DNA of 64,000 nt from positions 1,364,001 through 1,428,000 of the forward strand of contig CBDDAA010000002.1 in NCBI GenBank assembly GCA_965224675.1, read 5' to 3'. The DNA comes from UBA7957 sp965224675 (GTDB lineage Bacteria > Pseudomonadota > Gammaproteobacteria > Granulosicoccales > Granulosicoccaceae). Of the stretch, positions 27,456-35,811 are shown piece by piece (position 1 is the stretch's first letter; every line of letters begins with the position of its first letter). The notes beneath the pieces are model-generated. The model was not told the DNA's origin and did no database searches. It was given only the letters and a program-made list of their open reading frames with translations. A program made the position numbers and the translations under genes.

Positions 27456-28628
27456 ATGTCACTCAACACTGCAGACTCAAAGCTATCCGTACAGCTTCAT
27501 TTAAATTTATGCGTTTTTATAACTGCGTTATTCTCAACTTCTATCCCTGTACAAGCAAGTCTCGACCGTATTGATGGCGGACACCTTCCGTTAGCGAACA
27601 ATGCAAATGGAAATTGGTTTGATAACTCAACACCGGAAAAGAAATGGAGTTTTCAGATGGCCCCAAGTGGCCACGAGCGGAGATTGTACCTGGCAAAAAA
27701 CCAGTCAGAATTGTTTCAACCTAGTAAAAACTTAGTTGATGGCTTATCTGAAAATCAATCAGTACTGAACAATTACAGCCTCTCTGCAGATATTAAGGTT
27801 CACATGGAAGGCGAGCGTTTGTGGATGAATGCTCAAACTGCACCACTCGTCGATGTGCTACAGGCCGTTGCCGATGCAGCTAAATTCGAGCTGATAGCAG
27901 TTGGGGGTCTGAGTATTTCCACAACAATAGGGTTTCACGGAGTAAACCTGGAGGATGCTATCAATACCCTGACCGAGAACTGGTCAAAAATCATCATTAG
28001 AACCAACACTGGACCTGAAAACTGGCGCCCCGTGCGGGTCTGGGTGTTTGGAGTACCCGGTTTAACGGACACCGGGCAAGAGGGAATACCCGCGGACAAA
28101 GCTGAGTCGGCGACTGTCCTTCCCAGACCAGTGTTGGCTGAGTTGCCCGTGGAACTGGTTGATACAGATCCTGATATAAGGATTGCGGGAATTCAGCAGC
28201 TATATGGATTCAGGCAAGAGCGAGCGGTACATGAGCTGGGCGAAATTCTCGATGGTGATAGGGATGCATCGGTCAGAGCCGGCGCTATTAATGCACTGAT
28301 AAAGATCGGAGGGGAAACGGCATTTTTGGCAGTGACAGCAGGCCTTGGTGATGAACAGGCCAGTGTACGACGCTTGGTGCTGCAGGCGTTAGTTGCTCTG
28401 GAGCCGACGCAGGCTATCCAGTATCTGGGCCAGGCTGTTTTAGGTGATACCGATCCAGTAGTACGTCTAAAAGCCGTCGAACTCCTAAGCCAGACGTCTC
28501 ATCCGGCCGCGCAGGCTTTTCTGAATTCGGCTACCGACGATTCTGACGAAAATGTCAAACGGGTTGCAAGCGCGGTACTCAAAACAACAACGTCCGACGC
28601 AACCATAGCACCTGTTGAGCTGGAATGA
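27456..28628 (+). CDS. Exported HEAT-repeat protein with secretin-like N-domain
   Basis: The 390-residue protein has an N-terminal hydrophobic signal (LCVFITALFSTSIPVQA), a region of about 120-190 that looks like a secretin/TonB short N-terminal domain (LVDVLQAVADAAKFELIAVG), and a C-terminal half of at least four HEAT repeats (ALIKIGGETAFLAVTAGLGD, LVALEPTQAIQYLGQAVLGD). HEAT repeats usually bind proteins. Its partner is unknown. The downstream tail-collar gene is 180 bp away on the same strand. Family members of this composition occur in marine gammaproteobacteria, but I recall no assigned function. Confidence 0.7.
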   Translation: MSLNTADSKLSVQLHLNLCVFITALFSTSIPVQASLDRIDGGHLPLANNANGNWFDNSTPEKKWSFQMAPSGHERRLYLAKNQSELFQPSKNLVDGLSENQSVLNNYSLSADIKVHMEGERLWMNAQTAPLVDVLQAVADAAKFELIAVGGLSISTTIGFHGVNLEDAINTLTENWSKIIIRTNTGPENWRPVRVWVFGVPGLTDTGQEGIPADKAESATVLPRPVLAELPVELVDTDPDIRIAGIQQLYGFRQERAVHELGEILDGDRDASVRAGAINALIKIGGETAFLAVTAGLGDEQASVRRLVLQALVALEPTQAIQYLGQAVLGDTDPVVRLKAVELLSQTSHPAAQAFLNSATDDSDENVKRVASAVLKTTTSDATIAPVELE

Positions 28629-28808
28629 AGTTACAGATTTTACATCAGCCGCCAACCTGGAAGCTATATCTTTATCGAATCTGTCACCGTGCAATGATTC
28701 GATTATATCGCTCGTATGGGCGAAAGCCGTTACTCAGAGAACGCCAGAATTGGAACCATTTAGATTCTGTCAAAAATAACACATTCGTAACAACCAGAGT
28801 ACTATGAA

Positions 28809-29429
28809 ATGAATCATTTAAAAATAGGTAAGCTTTATACAATAACACTCGCATCTATCCTGGCTTTATCGCTCATACCGCTCAAACCCGCCTTTGCCGC
28901 ACCAAATCCTTACTTAGGCGAGCTTATGCTGGTTGGTTTTAATTTCTGTCCCGTAGGTTGGGCGCCAGCCGAGGGTCAGCTGCTGGCAATTTCTTCAAAT
29001 ACAGCACTATTCTCCCTATTTGGGACTACTTATGGTGGTGACGGAAGAAGTACATTCGCTTTGCCAGATTTGCGCGGTCGAGTTCCGAGAAGTGCTGGCA
29101 CAGGTCCGGGGTTGTCGCCCCACCCGATGGGTGAAAGTGCTGGCACGGAGACTACAACCCTCACCATTAACAATATGCCGTCGCACAATCATGATATTCG
29201 CGCCACTAACTCGGAAGCAAATAAGGGTGGCCCAGCGGGCAAGTTCCTGGCGGCCGCCACTCCTCCGCAAACTGGTTTATCAAAATATCACGAAGGCCCT
29301 GCCAACAAGACGATGAATACCTCTATGGTTACCAACAGTGGCGGCGGTCAATCGTTCAGCAATAAAAGTCCCTATCTAACATTGCAATGGTGTGTCGCTC
29401 TGGTGGGCACTTATCCGTCTAGAAATTAG
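28809..29429 (+). CDS. Secreted phage tail collar domain protein (Mdp-like)
   Basis: The 206-residue protein has a signal peptide (ITLASILALSLIPLKPAFA) and a tail-collar domain: YLGELMLVGFNFCPVGWAPA, LFSLFGTTYGGDGRSTFALP, DLRGRVPRSAG, NNMPSHNHDI and a C-terminal SPYLTLQWCVAL. This is the family of microcystin-dependent (Mdp) proteins and short tail-fibre tips. A signal peptide and absence of phage genes argue for a secreted or surface-bound protein, not a prophage remnant. The N-terminus before the signal begins at ATG 28809. Confidence 0.85.
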   Translation: MNHLKIGKLYTITLASILALSLIPLKPAFAAPNPYLGELMLVGFNFCPVGWAPAEGQLLAISSNTALFSLFGTTYGGDGRSTFALPDLRGRVPRSAGTGPGLSPHPMGESAGTETTTLTINNMPSHNHDIRATNSEANKGGPAGKFLAAATPPQTGLSKYHEGPANKTMNTSMVTNSGGGQSFSNKSPYLTLQWCVALVGTYPSRN

Positions 29430-29444
29430 AAACAAACTCTGAAA

Positions 29445-29472
29445 ACCCTCTTCGACGTAAGTTGAAGAGGGT
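29445..29472 (+). terminator. Probable terminator after the tail-collar gene
   Basis: A 9-bp perfect stem (ACCCTCTTC / GAAGAGGGT) with a 10-base loop lies 15 bp after the stop. The T tract is weak (ATTTGG), so termination efficiency is uncertain. Confidence 0.65.
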
Positions 29473-29610
29473 ATTTGGCCTAAAGAAAATGGGGAATATG
29501 ATTGAGGCGAAGCACCATGACCCGAAATGGGAGATCGATATTGAAACTAACTGTTAACAATCACCCGGGTGTGAATTCCCATGTTTGCGGCCTGTTTGCC
29601 CGTCGCGCAT

Positions 29611-29775
29611 AATCTCCATAGTTCCAACTGATGTATTATATACGTACCTTGTTTTTCGCGTATATAATACGTTTGAGAACCTGCTATCCACGGATACATT
29701 CAGATATAAGCCGCTCCCTACCCGTAGTGCCCATCAATTTTTTGAAGATGGGCACGCGAGCATTGCCCATCCTAC
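29611..29775. repeat. Composite repeat, left copy (palindrome plus GATGGGCA hairpin)
   Basis: Part one has arms 29633-29644 and 29659-29670 (GTATTATATACG and its complement), extended outward by imperfect GTTCCAA/TTGAGAAC arms, with a 14-base loop. Part two holds GTGCCCATC (29727-29735) and GATGGGCAC (29747-29755), plus TGCCCATC (29764-29771), able to form alternative stems. A related copy in the same orientation lies at 33804-33955. It sits after the 3' end of the AAA-TPR gene. Confidence 0.75.
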
Positions 29776-29888
29776 GGTTATCAATGGTTGATTTTGCCGA
29801 CTTTTTTTATTGCTGCAAACAGCTGATCTAGAGTCAGGGATATTAGATAAAAGGTGCGTACTATATTCCCATATCTGATCTGAAAAAG

Positions 29889-32591
29889 TTACTGATTTAC
29901 CAGCCTCAACGCCTGTTTCAGGATCGCTCGATCACTGTTATTCAAGCTAAGCAATGTGCTCTCATCTTTTCCATTTTTAAGATATTCAATTCCGGTATTA
30001 AAAAGTTTAAGCGGGAGATCGAATGCTGCAATTTCATGTCCGGCTTTCTGCCAGGCGACTGACCACAATTCCAAAGAGTCTGTGGAAGGATGCAAGTTAT
30101 CTGATTGTGATAGCTTACCTATGTATTCAAGCAAGCCTTCGCCTAATGAAGCAACTGCATTGTATTGATCGTAAAGCTGAGTAAGTTGTTTTACTTTTTC
30201 TTCTAATGTGGAGGTATTTATATAGGACGAGAAAAAGGCCGCAATTAAGTCTTCGGTTGAGCTTGTATATTTTGGCTCGGACTCAATACCAACACTTAAT
30301 GAGCTATCTACTTTTTCTATTGCACCGTCCCATTTTCCGATTTCGATTTGAAGTTCGGCATTTAACAGATATCCATCGGCCCGCAGATCATTTGATACTT
30401 CTTCCAATTCATTGATTGCGTCAAAGTCCGAAAGGGCGTTTTCTATTTGGCCTTGTTTTCCGTAAATTCTGCCTCGTATAGTTAATGCGATTACCAGCTG
30501 ATCAACCGATATGTCCTTAAGGCCAATCAAAGTGGTCGCGTCTGCAATTGCCTGATCAAACTGACCCATCCTTACATAAGAGAGACATCGGTGAATTAGC
30601 GCTAACCCTAGCTGATCAACTGATACATCCTTAATGCCAATAATAGCGGTATAATCAACCAATGCCAGATCGAACTGACCTTGCTTAAAATAAATGTCAC
30701 CCCTACTATCTAGTGCAATAGCAACCCTGTCTATCGACGCATTTTTAAGGCCAATCACAGCAGTGTAGTCAGCCAGTGCCAGATCAAAATAACCCTGTTT
30801 TGCGTAAGTGAGACCTCGATTAATTAGTGTCTCTGTAAGTTGATCAACCCTTGTACCCTCAAGACCAATCAAAGCACTATAGTCAGCCTGAGCCTGGTCG
30901 AGTTGTCCTTGTTCTTCGTAAACGGATCCTCGACCGATTAGTGCGCATGCAAGCAGTTTCACTGGGAGATTCTTAAGATCAATCACGGCGCTATAATCAG
31001 CCAGTGCTTGATTAAATTGATCTTGCTTTTCGTACATTTTGCCTCGGAAGTTTAATGCCCATGCAAACCAATAAATTGGCGCATCTTTACGATCGATCAC
31101 AGCAGTATAATCAGCCTCTTCTTTGCCAAACTGATCTTGCTCTCCGTAGGCAATACCCCGTCTTACTAGTGCCCTTGCAAGTTCATCGGCAGCGAGATCA
31201 TTGCGTTCAAGAACCTCAGTTAGCCTGATAATTTTTGAATCGATGTTTTTTTCACTTACCCTGTTAACAGATTGAGGCTCTAATTCCCTGCCCTCCTTAT
31301 CGAATGTGCCCACCAGGCTCTTTCGAAGATCCCCTTCTTTTCTGTACAATTCAAGTGCATTCTCAAGATATGCCCTAACAGATGAATTACCTTCAAGCCT
31401 GCCAAGCCTTACGGAGAGTTCTTTCTCGTCATACCAGACCCGTAAGAAATCCACAATTAACCTCAACGGCTTGTAGTTTTGATTCTCTTTCGCCTCCACA
31501 CAGATTCGCATAAGAGGCTCACTAATCTGATAAAGGGATTCACGACCTCTTTGCTCTGACTGCACATAGCCGATGTGGCGCAGGGTCTTGAGCTGGCTGG
31601 AGATGGTTTGATGCGTAGCGAACAATCGTCTCGCCACATCTTTTACTGTAACCGTTAACGGCGTAGTACACAGGAATTCAACAATTTTTCGTTGCTGCGC
31701 AGGCAACCAACGTAGGCGCTCCTGATAATAAGGGGTAAGTTCATCCACCATTTTAATAAAGGGATCGACTAATACGTCAATACTGTCCCTGGTTATAAAT
31801 TGTGACAGTACAACGTAGATACGATGATTACCACCTGTTAGATGGTGCAATGCGCGAACACGGGTTTTGCCTTTATTTGAGCGCAGGAAAGCGACTGCTT
31901 CCGTTTGATTCTTAAGTATAGCGATATTAATCAAAAGTTGTTTCGCTTCGTCAAAAGTAAGACTTTTTAAGTGCTCAGTCTGAAAGAAACCGAAAAATGG
32001 TTTCGTTCTGTCACTCACCTCTTTGCCCAATTTCTGTGCGGTGGCAACGAAGGTAAATTTTGCATGTTCCTGGATAAGCGCGCGCAATTTCTTCTGACCT
32101 GTATCCCCCAAATTCTCAAGTAAGGAGTCCAGATTTTCAACGACGACCAACAGTGTCCGGTCATCCAGCAGGCTTAGCAAAACTTGGCTAATGTAAGATT
32201 GCGCTTCATCTGCTTTTAGATCGTAAACAGACTCAACAAGATCACGCCGAAAAGTATCAGGATAGCGCTTGTTTAGTGATTCGAATATTTTTAATAATAA
32301 CTCTAATACATTGGTTGCGGTCTCATCTTCATTTAGCCATGAAATATAAAGGTGCTTATCCAGACTGCGATCCTTCGCAACCCGGTTTACCAAAAGTGTT
32401 ATCAGATGGGTTTTTCCACATCCGCGTGGCCCAACAAATAATAGATGATGTTTATTTTTTGTTAAGGCACTCTCCCTTACGCGCTCGACTGCATCCTCCA
32501 ATAACATTTGTCGCTGAACAAAAATGCGTTCAAGATCTTCCGGGCTGGTTCGGCTTGGCGTGAAAACTGATAGATAGTGATTATCGGTCAT
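29889..32591 (-). CDS. AAA ATPase with winged-helix and seven 38-residue TPR-like repeats
   Basis: The protein is about 900 residues with STAND-like architecture. Residues about 1-250 form an AAA-type NTPase: Walker A GPRGCGKTH (about 54-62), Walker B LLVVVENLD, and a sensor-like FVATAQ. About 310-370 is a MarR/ArsR-like winged helix (TVKDVARRLFATHQTISSQL). Residues about 479-744 contain seven tandem 38-residue units built on GxxYxxQGQFDxALADYxAVIGLK; a helical C-terminal region follows. The start ATG at 32591 lies 14 bp after the end of the upstream ATPase gene, so they form an operon. Function unknown; signal-controlled NTPase switch is inferred. Confidence 0.8.
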   Translation of the reverse strand: MTDNHYLSVFTPSRTSPEDLERIFVQRQMLLEDAVERVRESALTKNKHHLLFVGPRGCGKTHLITLLVNRVAKDRSLDKHLYISWLNEDETATNVLELLLKIFESLNKRYPDTFRRDLVESVYDLKADEAQSYISQVLLSLLDDRTLLVVVENLDSLLENLGDTGQKKLRALIQEHAKFTFVATAQKLGKEVSDRTKPFFGFFQTEHLKSLTFDEAKQLLINIAILKNQTEAVAFLRSNKGKTRVRALHHLTGGNHRIYVVLSQFITRDSIDVLVDPFIKMVDELTPYYQERLRWLPAQQRKIVEFLCTTPLTVTVKDVARRLFATHQTISSQLKTLRHIGYVQSEQRGRESLYQISEPLMRICVEAKENQNYKPLRLIVDFLRVWYDEKELSVRLGRLEGNSSVRAYLENALELYRKEGDLRKSLVGTFDKEGRELEPQSVNRVSEKNIDSKIIRLTEVLERNDLAADELARALVRRGIAYGEQDQFGKEEADYTAVIDRKDAPIYWFAWALNFRGKMYEKQDQFNQALADYSAVIDLKNLPVKLLACALIGRGSVYEEQGQLDQAQADYSALIGLEGTRVDQLTETLINRGLTYAKQGYFDLALADYTAVIGLKNASIDRVAIALDSRGDIYFKQGQFDLALVDYTAIIGIKDVSVDQLGLALIHRCLSYVRMGQFDQAIADATTLIGLKDISVDQLVIALTIRGRIYGKQGQIENALSDFDAINELEEVSNDLRADGYLLNAELQIEIGKWDGAIEKVDSSLSVGIESEPKYTSSTEDLIAAFFSSYINTSTLEEKVKQLTQLYDQYNAVASLGEGLLEYIGKLSQSDNLHPSTDSLELWSVAWQKAGHEIAAFDLPLKLFNTGIEYLKNGKDESTLLSLNNSDRAILKQALRLVNQ

Positions 32592-32605
32592 GTGTTTTTC
32601 ACTAG

Positions 32606-33799
32606 TTATAAATCGCGGCTGATCTTCCACCAGCGCTGAATTAAGGGGAAGTTAAATGCATAGAGCCCTTTGCTGTCACGTCTTAAATAATGGTCACGAG
32701 CCATCATGCTTAATAGATTGATCAGCTTATCCCTGCTGTCGAATGTACTGGTGTTTTTCAAGGCGCCTAACAGATCAGAAAGTGACATTGAATTCTCTGT
32801 AGTCGAAAGTATGTCAAGTATGCTGACGACAACAGGCTCGGCATCATCGAAATAGGGTTTAATTCTTTCGCGATAGTGTGTGAGTTTCCATGGATCATCG
32901 GGGTCAGTAAGATGTGTCTCTACCACAGCTTTTATTGAGTCAATGTCAACTGCCGTACACTGGTGTCGCAGAGATTTGACAATATGATGAATGTAAAACG
33001 GAAATCCATCGGCCTCCAGCGATATAGCGTTACCACAGCCCTGGATATCTTCGCAATTTAATTTTTCTCCCTTTAGAAGGTTTACCGCAAGTGCCGCTCC
33101 GTCTGAATGTTTCAATGGATTTACATTGATTTTATACAAATCATTGTGCGGATCATTAAGGTAGTTTTTATCTTTCAGCGAGCCGATGACATGATGCATC
33201 CCAATTGAGCCGGTAACGATTATTCTTAGACTATCATGTGTATTTCTTAACGCCCTGAGTGTATCCAGAATTTCCATGGCAACACGCTCGCCCTCGTTAT
33301 CACGAATTGCAGCGAGCATATAAGGCATCTCGTCCCAGAAAAAAAGCAGTCGTTCCGGCTTGATGCCAGATTGTTCGGCCAAATCCGCAATAGAACAACT
33401 GAGAAGATCTTTCCATGAAACCGAGTGTTGCTCTGGAAGCTTAAATATGCCCGCTATTTCAATTCCACCGAAGTTCTTAAGAAGATCATTTGCCCGATTG
33501 GTCGAACGTTTTTGTACGCTGAGAAATCGGTTGATTTCCTTGTATACTACATTGGCGAATTCTGCAGCAGAGTGGCATTTCTCCAGATCCTGGTAGACGA
33601 CTGTCCAACCAGATTTCGATTCAACCTCCATTTTTTTCATAATAGTCGTTTTGCCTATTCTCCGTTCAGCGGTTATTTCGATGCTTTGAAGCTCAATAGT
33701 TTCCCAAATTTCATCGATAAGCCTATCTCTGCCAATAACTTGTTTGGGATCGATTTGACCACCCGGATTCGCTTTGTGCGAATTAATCTTTCCGCTCAT
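32606..33799 (-). CDS. ATPase_2-like (archaeal-type) AAA ATPase
   Basis: This 397-residue protein has an N-terminal binding segment VIGRDRLIDEIWETIE, a variant P-loop ERRIGKTT at about 45-52, Walker B LLFFWDEMPY (151-160), and VTGSIGMHHV (sensor 1-like). Pro-rich region and an alpha-helical winged-helix-like C-terminus follow (SLSDLLGALKNTS, then RDSKGLYAFNFPLIQRWW). The P-loop with RRxGKTT is typical of the ATPase_2 group, which is often found as single genes of unknown role. It is the first gene of a two-gene unit with the AAA-TPR gene and is preceded by a long palindrome. Confidence 0.8.
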   Translation of the reverse strand: MSGKINSHKANPGGQIDPKQVIGRDRLIDEIWETIELQSIEITAERRIGKTTIMKKMEVESKSGWTVVYQDLEKCHSAAEFANVVYKEINRFLSVQKRSTNRANDLLKNFGGIEIAGIFKLPEQHSVSWKDLLSCSIADLAEQSGIKPERLLFFWDEMPYMLAAIRDNEGERVAMEILDTLRALRNTHDSLRIIVTGSIGMHHVIGSLKDKNYLNDPHNDLYKINVNPLKHSDGAALAVNLLKGEKLNCEDIQGCGNAISLEADGFPFYIHHIVKSLRHQCTAVDIDSIKAVVETHLTDPDDPWKLTHYRERIKPYFDDAEPVVVSILDILSTTENSMSLSDLLGALKNTSTFDSRDKLINLLSMMARDHYLRRDSKGLYAFNFPLIQRWWKISRDL

Positions 33800-33803
33800 G
33801 CTT

Positions 33804-33955
33804 TATTCTCATAGTTCCAATCAACACATTATATACGCCTAAATTAACGTACGTCAATATATACGTACGTTAATTTGGGCGTATATAATGTGATTGGGAA
33901 TCCGACTAACTACGGATAGTTCAGAAGATGGGCACGCGAGCTTTGCCCATCCTAC
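33804..33955. repeat. Composite repeat, right copy (87-bp palindrome plus GATGGGCA hairpin)
   Basis: The palindrome spans 33814-33900: the left arm GTTCCAATCAACACATTATA... and the complement of the right arm agree at about 36 of 40 positions, including CATTATATACGCC and AAATTAACGTACGT. Downstream lies GATGGGCA (33927-33934) with TGCCCATC (33944-33951) separated by CGCGAGCTT. Both parts resemble the left copy. It lies directly upstream of the first ATPase gene (start 33799), so it may be its control region as well. Confidence 0.75.
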
Positions 33956-33995
33956 AGGTTACTTCTGTCTCACAATACCGCAAGAAAATCGCACC

Positions 33996-35669
33996 TTATT
34001 TTCTCTGAATCGACGCAACCCAGTCTCCTCCTACAGGTGTAGTGATAATTGCACGACTGGAACGCGGCAAAGACTCATCAGCAAGCCACTCACCATTTCG
34101 TGGGTTAAACCATAAAAGCGAAAACTCAATGCCCTCATCTGGCAGCGTAAGCTCAAAGCTGAACGGCTGAGAACTCGCCGGGCTGTTTTCAATATCTTCT
34201 GATGCAGGATTGGCTATATAGATTAAAATGTCTGATCCATTTGTCATAACTGCCAGCTTTTTTGAACCCTCCTTAACCCATGATTGCTGGGGATAAAAAC
34301 CAACCAATGTACGCTTGCTATCGCTAAAGAATTTGTGAATATACTGGAATTGATCCGCCCCGCGCAGAGGAAATGAGCCTTTTTTCGCATCCAGATAGCC
34401 TTGCACCCCTTTAATGTCATTACCCGCTTCACCGGCTTCATAACTTGCCAGGCCCCCATAAGTAACATGGCCTCCGGCAAAGAGACCAGACCAGAACAGC
34501 CGTCTGAAAAAATAACCCGGATGTTTTGCGCCTTTATAATATTCATAGCGATCCTCCTCCAGTACGACAGCATCATTGGAACTTTTGCTGCGGTAAGTGC
34601 GCAGTAAATCACCGCCCACTTGATCAAGATCTTCCAGGGTAATAATGTCAGACCAGTTTGAGTCAACAAAAGAGTAGCCTTCATATCGCGCCTGATGATT
34701 TGTAATTAGCGATTCCCAAGGTTCCTGCGCGGCCATATCATTACCGATTTTTTCAATCGTTGATGCCAGAATTTGTCGGCCCGATAATGGTCCGTGTTCT
34801 ACAATTTCCCGATCATTGCTAATGCACCACTGCACATTGGCATAGGCCGAAAAACGCGCTTGCGCATAGCTGGCGATCCGGCGCGACATTTTATTGTTGG
34901 CGTATTTACGAATTTCCTCTGTGTCTTCTCCGTAGGGTATCAACTGAAACTGAAGCCGCGGATAAGTCTTGAGAGCGTATCGAAGGCGACGGTCAATCTC
35001 CTGCCAATATTCAAGATTCAACTTTTTTCTTTGGGAATCAAACAATGCCTGCACATCATATCGGCCACTGTTAAACCAGGTTCTTATTTTACTAAACCCT
35101 ACCTCGTTGGCCTGATCCAGATATTGCTTCCAGTTTTTTTCGTCCATATTCACAAAACGGTACGCCGTGTCTGCAATATGTAAAAACCAGTCACCATTTT
35201 CATACTGGAATTGGAAAGGGTCTTGCGAGTGCTTTTGCAATTTACCCGGCAGATTGGAAGCGGCGACAAAAAAAGATCCCGTTGCATTATTAAGTGAGCT
35301 TACCGATGCTACACTGCGCCACTGCCAGCGCCCTGCCTGATTCGTATATGCCCTTGCCCGAAAAATATCACCACCGTCATAAAACCCAGGGGCCTGCACC
35401 ACCGTTTTATCGGGTCTGGTCCAATAAACTTCAAAATGAAAGTCACTGGCATACGGGTCAACAATCGTATTAATACACAATGTGATTTCATAAAAGTAGC
35501 CTTGTCTGGCAGGCTGATCGATCATGGCGTTATTTCTCGTATCACACTCAGAATCAATTGCTGAATCTTTCTTAACTGTGCCACATCCCACCAATAGTGA
35601 TAAAAGTATCGTTATAAATAAAAACAAAAATCTGTTTTGAGTTTGATTTGACATAAATTTGGGCTGCAT
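33996..35669 (-). CDS. Lipoprotein with DUF5060 and DUF4038 glycosidase-like domains
   Basis: The protein is 557 residues. The N-terminus has a lipoprotein signal (FLFLFITILLSLLVGC), with Cys acylated. A DUF5060-like beta-sandwich (about 50-140, FEVYWTRPDKTVVQAPGFYD) precedes a DUF4038-type TIM barrel (about 150-480, WFLHIADTAYRFVNMDEKN, RTWFNSGRYD, IRGVQGY) and a C-terminal putative beta domain. Such proteins are apiosidase or other plant-glycan enzymes in some bacteria; substrate unknown. ATG 35669 or the in-frame ATG at 35654 may start it. Neighbours do not suggest a PUL. Confidence 0.82.
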   Translation of the reverse strand: MQPKFMSNQTQNRFLFLFITILLSLLVGCGTVKKDSAIDSECDTRNNAMIDQPARQGYFYEITLCINTIVDPYASDFHFEVYWTRPDKTVVQAPGFYDGGDIFRARAYTNQAGRWQWRSVASVSSLNNATGSFFVAASNLPGKLQKHSQDPFQFQYENGDWFLHIADTAYRFVNMDEKNWKQYLDQANEVGFSKIRTWFNSGRYDVQALFDSQRKKLNLEYWQEIDRRLRYALKTYPRLQFQLIPYGEDTEEIRKYANNKMSRRIASYAQARFSAYANVQWCISNDREIVEHGPLSGRQILASTIEKIGNDMAAQEPWESLITNHQARYEGYSFVDSNWSDIITLEDLDQVGGDLLRTYRSKSSNDAVVLEEDRYEYYKGAKHPGYFFRRLFWSGLFAGGHVTYGGLASYEAGEAGNDIKGVQGYLDAKKGSFPLRGADQFQYIHKFFSDSKRTLVGFYPQQSWVKEGSKKLAVMTNGSDILIYIANPASEDIENSPASSQPFSFELTLPDEGIEFSLLWFNPRNGEWLADESLPRSSRAIITTPVGGDWVASIQRK

Positions 35670-35811
35670 TACTATTTTGATTGTCTCTACCGTTGATCAC
35701 GAACAACACAATTTCAATTGCCAGTCAACTTCTACTTGGTATGTTAGCGTCTGATCTGGATTGTGAGATAATCACGCATTCAAACAACTGAGAGATAATG
35801 GACATCGACAC

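Noticed and set aside
28809..29429. Prophage remnant suggested by the tail-collar domain
   Set aside because: A signal peptide is present and no other phage gene is near.
29611..33955. CRISPR array at the composite repeats
   Set aside because: Only two copies 4 kb apart, with palindromes and no spacer pattern.
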